From contig DASZWY010000213.1 in the NCBI GenBank assembly GCA_035546135.1, forward strand, positions 1 through 19,057: a DNA stretch of 19,057 bases. The letters are read 5' to 3'. The first letter of the stretch is position 1. Each line of letters opens with the position of its first letter. This document shows positions 1-8,090 of the stretch, in pieces. This DNA is from JABDGR01 sp035546135 (lineage in GTDB: Bacteria; Verrucomicrobiota; Verrucomicrobiia; Opitutales; JABDGR01). Made by a program: the position numbers and the translations under genes. The notes under the pieces were generated by a model. The model did not search any database and was not told the origin of the DNA. It saw only the letters and a program-made list of their open reading frames with translations.

Positions 1-120
1 TGGTTGCTTGCTTCCGTTGGCTTGGTGTTGCGGGCGGGTCGTCCGGTGGGCTCTCTTGGGCTTTTTCAGCTGCGAGCCTCACAACCCCAACCTAGGCCTG
101 AAACAAGGTTTCGTCAAATG

Positions 121-153
121 GGCGGGCCCACTTTTTTGGCCCAAAAACCCGCC
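121..153 (-). terminator. Candidate hairpin downstream of uvrA
   Basis: Read on the minus strand, an outer stem GGCGGG/CCCGCC encloses TTTTTG-GGC-CAAAAA, with an unpaired AGTGGG on one side. It lies 25 bases after the uvrA stop. No clean T-run follows the stem, so a Rho-independent terminator is only a guess. The rest of positions 1-178 shows no convincing coding frame, RNA gene or repeat. Confidence 0.25.
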
Positions 154-178
154 AGCAGTAGTCCTTATTGCACCAGTG

Positions 179-3100
179 CTAGAAAGCTAATTTCGTCTGC
201 AGCCAGGGTGCCGTGGGGCAATTTTTGTGCTTGGCCAGGCCCGCCACCGGGCCTTGGTAAAGAATGCGCCCGCCGGCCTCGCCGCCATCGGGACCGAGCT
301 CCAACACCCAGTCGGCCTCCGCGATGAGGTCGAGATGATGCTCGATGACGATGACGGTGTGGCCTTGTTCCACGAGGCGTTGCAGCAAATCAATCAGCCG
401 GGCGACGTCGCTCTGGTGCAGGCCGATGGTCGGTTCTTCGAGGATGTATAGATGTTTCCCCGCATGCACGCCGTCGCGCGGGTTGGGCAGGCCGCGGGCG
501 AGTTCGCTCACGAGTTTAAGGCGCTGCGCCTCGCCGCCGGAGAGCGTCGGGCTGCTCTGTCCGAGCGTGAGGTAGCCGAGGCCGGTCTCGACCATCAAAT
601 CGAGCAGCGCCTTGAGCTTGCGGTGCGCGGAGAAAAATTCCGCGGCCTCTTCGAACGACAGTCGCAGCACCTCCGCGAGGTTGCGGCCGTTCCAGCGCAG
701 TTCGCGCAATTCCGGCCCGTAGCGGTCGCCATTGCATTCGTCGCACGGCAGCCATGCCTCCGGCAGGAAACTCATTTCGAGCCGGATGCGCCCGGCGCCC
801 GCGCAGCGTTCGCAGCGCCCGCCCTTGGTGTTGAAGGAAAACCAGCCCGCGGTGTGGCCGCGCAGGCGCGCCTCGGGCAGTTGCGCGAAGAGATGGCGGA
901 TATGGTCGAATGCGCCGATGTAAGTCGCGGGCGTCGAGCGCGGCGTCTGGCCGATGGGGTCCTGGCCGACTTCGATAACCGCGCGGAACGCGCCCGCGCC
1001 GAGCACTTCGCGCCACGGCGGCGGCGCGCCCTTGGCCACGGCGGGAAATCGTCCCGAGGCGGCGGCGGCCTTCCATTCGAATTTGGCGAGGCGGTGCTTC
1101 GCCGCAAAGGATGCCGCCGGCTCGAGCACGTCGCGCACCAGCGTGCTTTTGCCCGCGCCGGAGGGCCCGCAGACGACCATCAGCCGCCCGCGCGGAAAAT
1201 GCGCATCGTCGCCCTTGAGGTTTCGCCAGGTTGCGCCGCGGACGGTGAGCCATTCGTTCGCCGCGTTTTTTTCGGGGGGCTTGCGCCAGGCGCCGCGGCG
1301 GGGATGCTTCAGGCCCTCGCGCAAAAATTTCGCCGTCAGCGATTCCGGGTGGCGCAGGATTTCGCGCACCGGCCCTTGCGCGACGAGCCGGCCGCCGTGC
1401 GTGCCCGCGCCGGGGCCGAGGTCGAGCACCTGGTCGGCCTGGCGCAGCGTGTCCTCGTCGTGCTCGACCACCAGCAGCGAGTTGCCCTTGCGCTGGAGCA
1501 GCCGCAGCGATTCGAGCAGGCGCGCGTTGTCGCGCGCGTGCAGGCCGATGGACGGCTCGTCGAGCACGTAGAGCACGCCGGCGAGGTTCGAACCGAGTTG
1601 CGCCGCCAACCGGATGCGCTGGGCCTCGCCGCCGGAGAGCGTGTCGGCGGAGCGGTCGAGCGTGAGATAATCGAGCCCCACGCGGTCGAGGAATTTCAGG
1701 CGCTCGGCCATCTGCGGCAGAATTTCGCCGGCAATGAGCTTGCCGCGCGCGTCGAGCTGCAAATGTTTGAGCCCCTTGAGCAAATTGTCCGGCGTAAGCG
1801 CGAGCAAGTCCGGCAGCGATTGCGCGGCGCCGTGGCGGAACGGCAGCTTCACCGCGCGGGAAATGGGATTGAGCCGCGCGCCCTGGCAGTCCGGGCAGAC
1901 TTCCTCGAGCGGCTCGGCGTAACTCGGGGCCTCGGCGTACGGATCTTCGCTGGCTTCAACTTCCGCATAGAGCCGCCCATGCCCGCGGCAGCGCGGACAC
2001 CAGCCGCGCGCGGAATTCCACGAAAAATGCTTCGGATCGAGTTCGGGGTACGCCTCGCCCGTGGCCGGGTCGGTGCGCGTCATCGAGAACCACACCGGGC
2101 CGCCGCGCGCCGGGTCGAGCAGGAAGCACGCGCCCGAGCCGTGCTTGAGCGCGGTGTCGAGCACGCGGCCGATTTCCGCCGGGGGAATTTTCTGGGCGGA
2201 CTTCGTGCCGAAGTCCGCGATGGCCACCTCGACATCGTGCTCGCGATAACGGTCGAGCTTTTGGAATTTATCGACGGAAATAATTTCGCCGTCGCAGCGC
2301 AGCAGGGCGTAGCCCTGGCGGCGCGCCCAGTCGGCGAGCGGCTGGTGATGGCCCTTGCGCCCGCGCACCAGCGGGGCGAAGAGGTAAAGATGCGGCGCGC
2401 GCTTTTGCTTCGGGATTTCCGCGCGCAACCGCCGGGCAATTTCCGTGCGACCCAGCGCCACAAGCGGCTTGCCCGTGGCGAGGCTGTGCTGCACGCCGAG
2501 CCGGGCATAGAGCAGCCGCAGGTAGGGCGCGACTTCCGTGACCGTCGCCACCGTGCTCTTGCGCCCGCCGCGCGTCACGCGCTGTTCGATGGCGACGGTC
2601 GGCGGCAGGCCCGCGACTTCGTCCACGTCGGGCCGCGGCAGCTGCTCGACGAATTGGCGCGCATACGACGACATGCTTTCCATGAACCGCCGCTGGCCTT
2701 CGGCGAAAATGATGTCGAACGCGAGGGAGGATTTGCCGGAGCCGGACACGCCGGTGACCGCGACGAATTTCCGCCGGGGGATTTCGAGCGAAATATTTTT
2801 TAAATTGTGTTCGCGCGCGCCGGTGATGCGCAAGGAGGTTGCGAGTTTCGGGTTGCGGGTTTGGAGTTGAGCAAGCGGCGGCGTGGAAATTTCGGCGCGG
2901 GCATGGTCGGTTTGGTTTTCCTCCAGCGCCCTTTTCAAAAAGGGCGCGGTGGCGGTTTTGTCCGCGGCCAATTTTTCCGGCGGGCCTTCGGCGACGATGC
3001 GGCCACCCTGCGCGCCAGCCTCGGGGCCGAGCTCGATCAGCCAGTCGCACGCCGCGAGCACATCGGGCTGGTGCTCCACCACGACCACCGTATGGCCGCG

Positions 3101-5776
3101 GTCGGCGAGGCGCTGCAGCACGAGCAGCAGGCGGCCCACGTCGTCGCGGTGCAGGCCGGTGGTCGGCTCGTCGAGCAGCAGCAGCGACGGCCCGGCGGAT
3201 TCCTTCAGCCCGCCGAGGTAGCGCACGAGCTTGAGGCGTTGCGACTCGCCGCCGGAGAGCGTATTGAGCGGCTGCCCGAGCGGCAGGTAGGCCAGGCCGA
3301 CTTCGATGAGCGCGCCGAGGCGCGGCGCGATTTCCTGGTGCGCCGCGAAAAACTTGGCCGCCTCGCCGACTTCCATCGCGAGCACCTCGTCCACGCTGCG
3401 CCCGTTCCACGCGCAGGCCAGCACCTCGGGCTTGAAGCGCTTGCCGCCGCATTCCGGGCACGGCACGTAGAGGTCGCTCATGAACTGCATCTCGACGCGC
3501 TCGCTGCCGAGCCCCTGGCAGTGCGGGCAGCGGCCTTCGCCCGCGTTGAAGGAAAAATCGCGCGCGGTGAATCCCGCCGACCGCGCCGCCTCGCCCGCGG
3601 CGAACAATTCGCGGACGCCCTCCCACGCGCCGCAATAGAGCGCGGCGTTGCTGCGCGGCGTGCGGCTGACCGGCGACTGGTCCACCAGCACCAGTTCGTC
3701 GAACTTCGGCATTTGCACCGACGCGATGCGCGCGGGATCTTCGGCCGGCTCGCCCCGCCGCACGCGCAGGCCCTGGTAAAGCGCGCGCTCGAGCAGCGTG
3801 CTCTTGCCCGAGCCGGACACCCCGCACAGCCCGACGAGCCGCGCCAGCGGAATCGCCACGTCCAGCTCGCGCAGATTGTTCAGCGTCACGCCGTGCAGCT
3901 CCAGGAAAGTTTTCGCCGATTTATTTTTTGGATTCACCCCCCGCCGCTTTGCCGGCGGCGACAAGGTTTTGCGGCCGCTCAAATATTGCCCGGTCAGGCT
4001 GGTCTGGGACTTCAACATTGCGGCCAGGGAGCCGCCAAAGACGAGGCGGCCGCCGCGCTTGCCGGGATGCGGGCCGATTTCGACGAGATGGTCCGCGGCG
4101 CGCATCACTGCCTCGTCGTGCTCGACGACGACGACCGTGTTGCCCTGGTCGGCAAGGCGGCGCAGGATGCTGATGAGCCGGTGAATATCGCGCGGGTGCA
4201 GGCCGACGCTCGGTTCATCGAGCACGAAGAGCGTCTCGACCAGCGCGGAGCCGAGGCACGTGGTGAGGTTCACGCGCTCGGTCTCGCCGCCGGAGAGCGT
4301 GCGCGTCGAACGGTCGAGCGTGAGATAGCCGAGGCCGACTTCGCGCAGGTAGCGCAGGCGCGTGAGAATGCCTTCGTAGGCGAGGTCTTTTTGGTGCGCC
4401 TCGATTTTGGGCCGCGACTCCCCTGCCCCGCCCTCCTTTTCGAGCAGCGCCAGCAACTCGCTCACTGGCAGCTGGTATAAATTCGGCAAGGTGTGTCCGC
4501 GCCATTTCCACCACAGCGCCTCGGGCTGCAGGCGCGCGCCGCGGCAATCCGGGCAGGTCGAATATGCGCGATACTTCGACAGGAACACGCGCACGTGCAT
4601 TTTATACGTCTGGCTTTCGAGCCAGGTGAAAAACCGGCGGACGCCGTACCAATGCTTCTGCCAGGTGCCCTCGCGGTATCCCGGCTCGCCCGCCATCACG
4701 AACTCGCGTTGCGCGACGGTGAGGTCGCGCCACGGCACGTCGGTCGGGATTTTGTTTTTCGCGCAGGCGCGCAGCAGGTCGCGCTGGCTCTCGCCATAAA
4801 CTTCGCCCTGAAATGGCCGGATGACGCCGCCCGCGATGGTGAGTTTTGGATTCGGGAGGACGAGTCGCTCATCGAGTTCGATGACGCGGCCGAAGCCCCG
4901 GCAGCGGGGGCAGGCGCCGATGGGCGAGTTGAAGGAAAACAGCGCGGGTGTCGGCGGGCGGAACTTGCGGTCGGTGTGCGGCGAGTGCAGCCCTTCGGAA
5001 AAGCGCCCCAGCTCCGCGCCGGTTTCATCAAGCAGCCGCAGTGCGCCCTGGCCGAAATGCAGCGCGGTGCGCGCGGCTTCGAGAAAGCGCGTTTCATTCG
5101 CCGGCTCCAGCGCCACGCGGTCCTGAATCACGAGCAAGGTCGCACCATCCGGCAGCTTTGCGGCCGATTTTTCCAGTTCGTCAAGGCGTTCGACTTTGGC
5201 CGCGTCTTTTTTCTTTGTTCCCGTGTCCAGCACGGCGCGCGTGTAGCCCTGGGTGCGCAGCGGCGCGAAAATTTCCGGCCATTGCAACGACTTCGGTTTG
5301 CGCACGGCGAAGGCGACGAGGGCCGTCGTGCCGACGGGCCATTTTTCCCGCGCGTGCTGCCAGATGGTGCGCGGGTTGTCGTCGGCGATGATTTCGCCCG
5401 TGTCCGGGTCGTGCAGGCGTGCGACGTGCGGCCACCAGGCCTTGAAGTAGTCGCACAGCTCGGTCATCGTGCCGACGGTCGAGCGCGAGGTCTTGACCGT
5501 GTTGGTCTGCTCGATGGCGATGGACGGACGGATGTTCTCGATCGAATCCACCCGCGGGCGGTCCAGCCGCTCGAGAAACTGGCGCGTGTAGGCGCTGAAG
5601 GTCTCGACGTAGCGCCGCTGGCCCTCGGCGTGCAGCGTCTCGAACACCAGCGACGACTTGCCCGCGCCGGAGAGCCCAGTGACGACGATCAATTTCCCCA
5701 GCGGCAAATTGAGGCTCAGCCCGCGCAGGTTGTTCTGGCGCACGCCGCGCAGGCGGATGGATTCGGGTTTGGTCAC
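179..5776 (-). CDS. uvrA: Tandem-duplicated excinuclease ABC subunit A (double UvrA, four ABC cassettes)
   Basis: UvrA is the DNA damage-recognition ATPase of nucleotide excision repair, which loads UvrB at lesions. This protein of about 1,865 residues is two UvrA units fused head to tail; an ordinary UvrA has about 940. P-loops lie near residues 34-42 (GLSGAGKSS), 652-660 (GVSGSGKST), 1009-1017 and 1537-1545. LSGGE signatures lie near 494, 840, 1380 and 1745. C-terminal-type zinc modules occur at about 750-776 (CPHC/CPEC) and 1655-1681 (CERC/CDEC). Both N-terminal modules keep CPRC and CPDC but lack the usual first CxxC pair. The linker between CPRC and CPDC is about 115 residues in unit 1 and only about 30 in unit 2. 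The fourth Walker B reads LEEP, not LDEP. I chose GTG at 5776: it overlaps the recQ stop (GTGA) and begins just before the conserved IRLRG motif. An upstream ATG at 5920 would add 48 unlike residues inside recQ. Double UvrA is known in chlamydiae. Confidence 0.95.
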   Translation of the reverse strand: MTKPESIRLRGVRQNNLRGLSLNLPLGKLIVVTGLSGAGKSSLVFETLHAEGQRRYVETFSAYTRQFLERLDRPRVDSIENIRPSIAIEQTNTVKTSRSTVGTMTELCDYFKAWWPHVARLHDPDTGEIIADDNPRTIWQHAREKWPVGTTALVAFAVRKPKSLQWPEIFAPLRTQGYTRAVLDTGTKKKDAAKVERLDELEKSAAKLPDGATLLVIQDRVALEPANETRFLEAARTALHFGQGALRLLDETGAELGRFSEGLHSPHTDRKFRPPTPALFSFNSPIGACPRCRGFGRVIELDERLVLPNPKLTIAGGVIRPFQGEVYGESQRDLLRACAKNKIPTDVPWRDLTVAQREFVMAGEPGYREGTWQKHWYGVRRFFTWLESQTYKMHVRVFLSKYRAYSTCPDCRGARLQPEALWWKWRGHTLPNLYQLPVSELLALLEKEGGAGESRPKIEAHQKDLAYEGILTRLRYLREVGLGYLTLDRSTRTLSGGETERVNLTTCLGSALVETLFVLDEPSVGLHPRDIHRLISILRRLADQGNTVVVVEHDEAVMRAADHLVEIGPHPGKRGGRLVFGGSLAAMLKSQTSLTGQYLSGRKTLSPPAKRRGVNPKNKSAKTFLELHGVTLNNLRELDVAIPLARLVGLCGVSGSGKSTLLERALYQGLRVRRGEPAEDPARIASVQMPKFDELVLVDQSPVSRTPRSNAALYCGAWEGVRELFAAGEAARSAGFTARDFSFNAGEGRCPHCQGLGSERVEMQFMSDLYVPCPECGGKRFKPEVLACAWNGRSVDEVLAMEVGEAAKFFAAHQEIAPRLGALIEVGLAYLPLGQPLNTLSGGESQRLKLVRYLGGLKESAGPSLLLLDEPTTGLHRDDVGRLLLVLQRLADRGHTVVVVEHQPDVLAACDWLIELGPEAGAQGGRIVAEGPPEKLAADKTATAPFLKRALEENQTDHARAEISTPPLAQLQTRNPKLATSLRITGAREHNLKNISLEIPRRKFVAVTGVSGSGKSSLAFDIIFAEGQRRFMESMSSYARQFVEQLPRPDVDEVAGLPPTVAIEQRVTRGGRKSTVATVTEVAPYLRLLYARLGVQHSLATGKPLVALGRTEIARRLRAEIPKQKRAPHLYLFAPLVRGRKGHHQPLADWARRQGYALLRCDGEIISVDKFQKLDRYREHDVEVAIADFGTKSAQKIPPAEIGRVLDTALKHGSGACFLLDPARGGPVWFSMTRTDPATGEAYPELDPKHFSWNSARGWCPRCRGHGRLYAEVEASEDPYAEAPSYAEPLEEVCPDCQGARLNPISRAVKLPFRHGAAQSLPDLLALTPDNLLKGLKHLQLDARGKLIAGEILPQMAERLKFLDRVGLDYLTLDRSADTLSGGEAQRIRLAAQLGSNLAGVLYVLDEPSIGLHARDNARLLESLRLLQRKGNSLLVVEHDEDTLRQADQVLDLGPGAGTHGGRLVAQGPVREILRHPESLTAKFLREGLKHPRRGAWRKPPEKNAANEWLTVRGATWRNLKGDDAHFPRGRLMVVCGPSGAGKSTLVRDVLEPAASFAAKHRLAKFEWKAAAASGRFPAVAKGAPPPWREVLGAGAFRAVIEVGQDPIGQTPRSTPATYIGAFDHIRHLFAQLPEARLRGHTAGWFSFNTKGGRCERCAGAGRIRLEMSFLPEAWLPCDECNGDRYGPELRELRWNGRNLAEVLRLSFEEAAEFFSAHRKLKALLDLMVETGLGYLTLGQSSPTLSGGEAQRLKLVSELARGLPNPRDGVHAGKHLYILEEPTIGLHQSDVARLIDLLQRLVEQGHTVIVIEHHLDLIAEADWVLELGPDGGEAGGRILYQGPVAGLAKHKNCPTAPWLQTKLAF

Positions 5777-7671
5777 AGATAAATGGAGTTTATGTCGGTT
5801 TCGCCGCCGGCCGAGGGCGCGTGGGCGGAAATTTCCGCGATGAACAAGGCGCCAAATTCGCGCAGCTTTTTCTCGCCCACGCCGGCAATCGTCGAGAAGG
5901 CGGCCTCGTCGCGCGGGCATCGCGCGGCCATCTCCCGCAGGGACGCGTCGGAAAAGATGATGTAGGCGGGAACGTCGCGCTCATCGGCCAGACGCCGTCG
6001 CAATTGGCGCAGTTTTTCAAACAAGAATTCGTCGTGCGCAATTTCTCCGGTGCCCGCCACGTTACCGACGGACGAAAGTTCGCGGCGCGACCGGCTTTGC
6101 CCGCGCGGATCGGCCAGCTCAATGGGTTCGCGCGTGCTCAACGCCCGGCGGCCTTGCGCCGTCAGCTCGGCGACCGGATACTGGTCGGTGTTCTGCCGCA
6201 CATAGCCCAGTTGAACGAGTTCGCGGCCAACGGCGGTCCACTCTTCCCGCTTCAGCTCGTGCCCGATGCCATAAGTGGAAAGCTCTTGATGACTCCACTT
6301 CAGTACTTTGGCGGATTGGCTGCCACAGAGCACGTCCGCGAGGTGCGACAAGCCCACGCCGAAACCGCTTTTCTCACGGACCCGGTAGATGCAGGAGAGA
6401 AATTTTTGCGCCGCGAGGGTGGCGTTCCAATCTTCGCGAAGCGGGCCGGGAACAAATTTTCGGGCAGGAGCAAGGCAGTTGTCGCACGCGCCGCAGTTAT
6501 CCGCCGGAAACTGCTCGCCAAAATAACCCAGGAGAAATTTCCGCCGGCAGCTGCCAGCTTCCGCGTAGGCCACCATCTGCTCAAGTTGCGCGCGAGCGTT
6601 GGCGTGTTCTACTTCGTCGGGCATTTCATCGATAAACCGCAGTTGTTTAATGCGGTCGCCCGGGCTGTAGAGCAACAAGCACTCGCTAGGCAGCCCGTCG
6701 CGGCCGGCCCGGCCGGTTTCCTGGTAATAACCTTCGATGTTCTTCGGCAGGTCATAGTGGATGACGTAACGCACGTTAGACTTGTTGATGCCCATGCCAA
6801 AGGCCACGGTGGCACAGATCACCTGGATTTTATCGCGGAGGAAGTCGCTTTGGCTGCGGCTGCGCTCCTTGGCTTCGAGGCCTGCGTGGTAAAAGGCGGC
6901 CTTGATGCCGTCGGCCGCCAGCCGGCGTGCGACGCTTTCCGTGCTCTTGCGTGAATGGCAATAAATGATGCCGCTTTCACCGCGCCGTTCGCGCACGAAG
7001 CGCAGCGTCTGGGCGTAGCTGCCGCTTTTCGCAACCACGCGGTAGCGCAGATTTGGCCGGTTGAAACTGGCCACATACAAGGCTGGCTGGCGCAGATGCA
7101 ACTGGCGCACGATGTCGTCGCGGACCCGCTCGGTCGCCGTGGCGGTCAGCGCCAGAAACGGGACGGACGGAAAGAGGCGCCGCAGTTCCTGTAGCTTGCG
7201 GTATTCCGGACGGAAATCATGGCCCCACTCGCTGATGCAATGCGCTTCATCAATGGCGAACAAATTCACGGACCACCCGCGGAGAGATTCGAGAAAGCCC
7301 GACAGCATCAACCGCTCGGGCGCAACATAGAGCAGGCGGTATTCACCTTGGTGCAGCCGTCGCTGTCGCGTCCGCGACTCATCTGGCGGTAGCGACGAAT
7401 TTAGGAAAGTCGCCGGAATCCCCGCCGTCTCCAGCGCATCCACCTGGTCTTTCATCAGCGCGATCAAGGGTGAAACGACGACGGTGAGTCCAGCTCGAGC
7501 CAGCGCCGGCAATTGAAAGCAGAGCGATTTGCCGCCCCCGGTTGGCAGCACGGCAAAGACGTCTTTGTCCGACAGTGTGTCGCGGATGATTTCTTCCTGA
7601 AGCGGTCGAAACGATTCAAACCCGAACCAGCGCTTGAGCAGCGGGCGGAGATGGTTTGAGTCGGAGGCCAC
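5773..7671 (-). CDS. recQ: ATP-dependent DNA helicase RecQ
   Basis: This is a 3'-5' superfamily 2 helicase acting in recombination and replication-fork repair. It is 632 residues long, close to the usual size of about 610. In order it shows the Q-motif region FGFESFRPLQ (17-26), Walker A TGGGKS (44-49), Walker B DEAH (141-144), motif III LTATAT (175-180), and motif VI QETGRAGRDG (317-326). A RecQ zinc site follows (C375, C393, C396, C399), then a winged-helix RQC region (about 410-515) and an HRDC domain (about 546-620). The start is GTG at 7671, with no clear Shine-Dalgarno. The protein motifs begin only about 10 residues later, so little else could be the start. The stop overlaps the uvrA start by four bases (GTGA), which suggests translational coupling of two repair genes. 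GC content in the middle of the gene looks lower than in uvrA. Confidence 0.96.
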   Translation of the reverse strand: MASDSNHLRPLLKRWFGFESFRPLQEEIIRDTLSDKDVFAVLPTGGGKSLCFQLPALARAGLTVVVSPLIALMKDQVDALETAGIPATFLNSSLPPDESRTRQRRLHQGEYRLLYVAPERLMLSGFLESLRGWSVNLFAIDEAHCISEWGHDFRPEYRKLQELRRLFPSVPFLALTATATERVRDDIVRQLHLRQPALYVASFNRPNLRYRVVAKSGSYAQTLRFVRERRGESGIIYCHSRKSTESVARRLAADGIKAAFYHAGLEAKERSRSQSDFLRDKIQVICATVAFGMGINKSNVRYVIHYDLPKNIEGYYQETGRAGRDGLPSECLLLYSPGDRIKQLRFIDEMPDEVEHANARAQLEQMVAYAEAGSCRRKFLLGYFGEQFPADNCGACDNCLAPARKFVPGPLREDWNATLAAQKFLSCIYRVREKSGFGVGLSHLADVLCGSQSAKVLKWSHQELSTYGIGHELKREEWTAVGRELVQLGYVRQNTDQYPVAELTAQGRRALSTREPIELADPRGQSRSRRELSSVGNVAGTGEIAHDEFLFEKLRQLRRRLADERDVPAYIIFSDASLREMAARCPRDEAAFSTIAGVGEKKLREFGALFIAEISAHAPSAGGETDINSIYL

Positions 7672-7729
7672 GAGGCAAAGTAATTCTCGGCAGGTGAAAC
7701 AAAGTCAACCAACAGGCGGATGCCGCCAC

Positions 7730-7984
7730 TTAATTCTGGCAGCAGCATCCACCGGCGCACACATGGCCGCCGGGCGAGGGCATCGCGCACGCGCCTTCGC
7801 CGCAGCCGGCGGGCGTCGCGTTCTTGGTCATGATCCCGAAGCCGCCCAGGATGATGCGCTTGACGGGCGCGCCCGTTTCGGGGTCGTGCGTCAGCGGCGC
7901 GTCGTTCATGGACTGGCGCACCTCGAAGCGCCGCACGGCGTCCTCGGGTTTTTGCGGGATGGTCTCGTAGACGTAAGTGGCCAT
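7730..7984 (-). CDS. FmdB-like small protein with Cys-rich tail
   Basis: This 84-residue protein starts ATYVYETI and continues with FEVRQSM, DAPLT and VKRIILGG, the pattern of the FmdB-type putative regulatory zinc-ribbon family (usual start PxYxYxC). The zinc-ribbon CxxC pairs of that family are absent from the N-terminal part (aligned positions carry ETIPQK and THDPET). Instead the last 24 residues hold six cysteines (61, 66, 76, 80, 81, 82) and a histidine, which could bind a metal. Function is unknown in this family. It starts at ATG 7984 and lies upstream of recQ on the same strand, with 58 bases between its stop and the recQ start, so co-transcription is possible. A TATAAT box lies 12 bases upstream of the ATG. 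Confidence 0.75.
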   Translation of the reverse strand: MATYVYETIPQKPEDAVRRFEVRQSMNDAPLTHDPETGAPVKRIILGGFGIMTKNATPAGCGEGACAMPSPGGHVCAGGCCCQN

Positions 7985-7996
7985 TTTGGTCTCTTT

Positions 7997-8002
7997 ATTA
8001 TA
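7997..8002 (-). promoter_or_regulatory. Candidate -10 box (TATAAT) of the FmdB-like gene
   Basis: Read on the minus strand, the hexamer is a perfect TATAAT in an otherwise GC-rich stretch. It is 12 bases upstream of the ATG at 7984. Transcription starting about seven bases downstream would give a nearly leaderless mRNA. No good -35 element lies at 16-18 bases, so this rests on the -10 alone. Confidence 0.45.
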
Positions 8003-8090
8003 TCATAGCTGGCAAGGGGGTGGACGTCAGCGCCCAAATTTTGTTTTTCGGGCTTCAGCCCTGCCGCATCCTCGTGCATCCTTGCCCGCC

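Noticed and set aside
4592..4597. Another CACGTG core, within uvrA
   Set aside because: The flanks do not have the GTTNC/GNAAC arms, so it is not a parS site.
452..5782. Long plus-strand open frames (452-2803, 2807-4480, 4493-5782) opposite uvrA
   Set aside because: They lie exactly antisense to a clear uvrA. Their products are Arg/Ala-rich with no family motif, as expected from mirror frames of GC-rich coding DNA.
5777..5920. Longer uvrA start at 5920
   Set aside because: It would add 48 Arg-rich residues read inside recQ. The GTG at 5776 overlaps the recQ stop and directly precedes the conserved UvrA start.
8050..8061. GGGCTTCAGCCC palindrome upstream of mnmE
   Set aside because: The stem is short and T-runs lie on the wrong side for a terminator in either direction. 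No second copy or regulatory context was seen.
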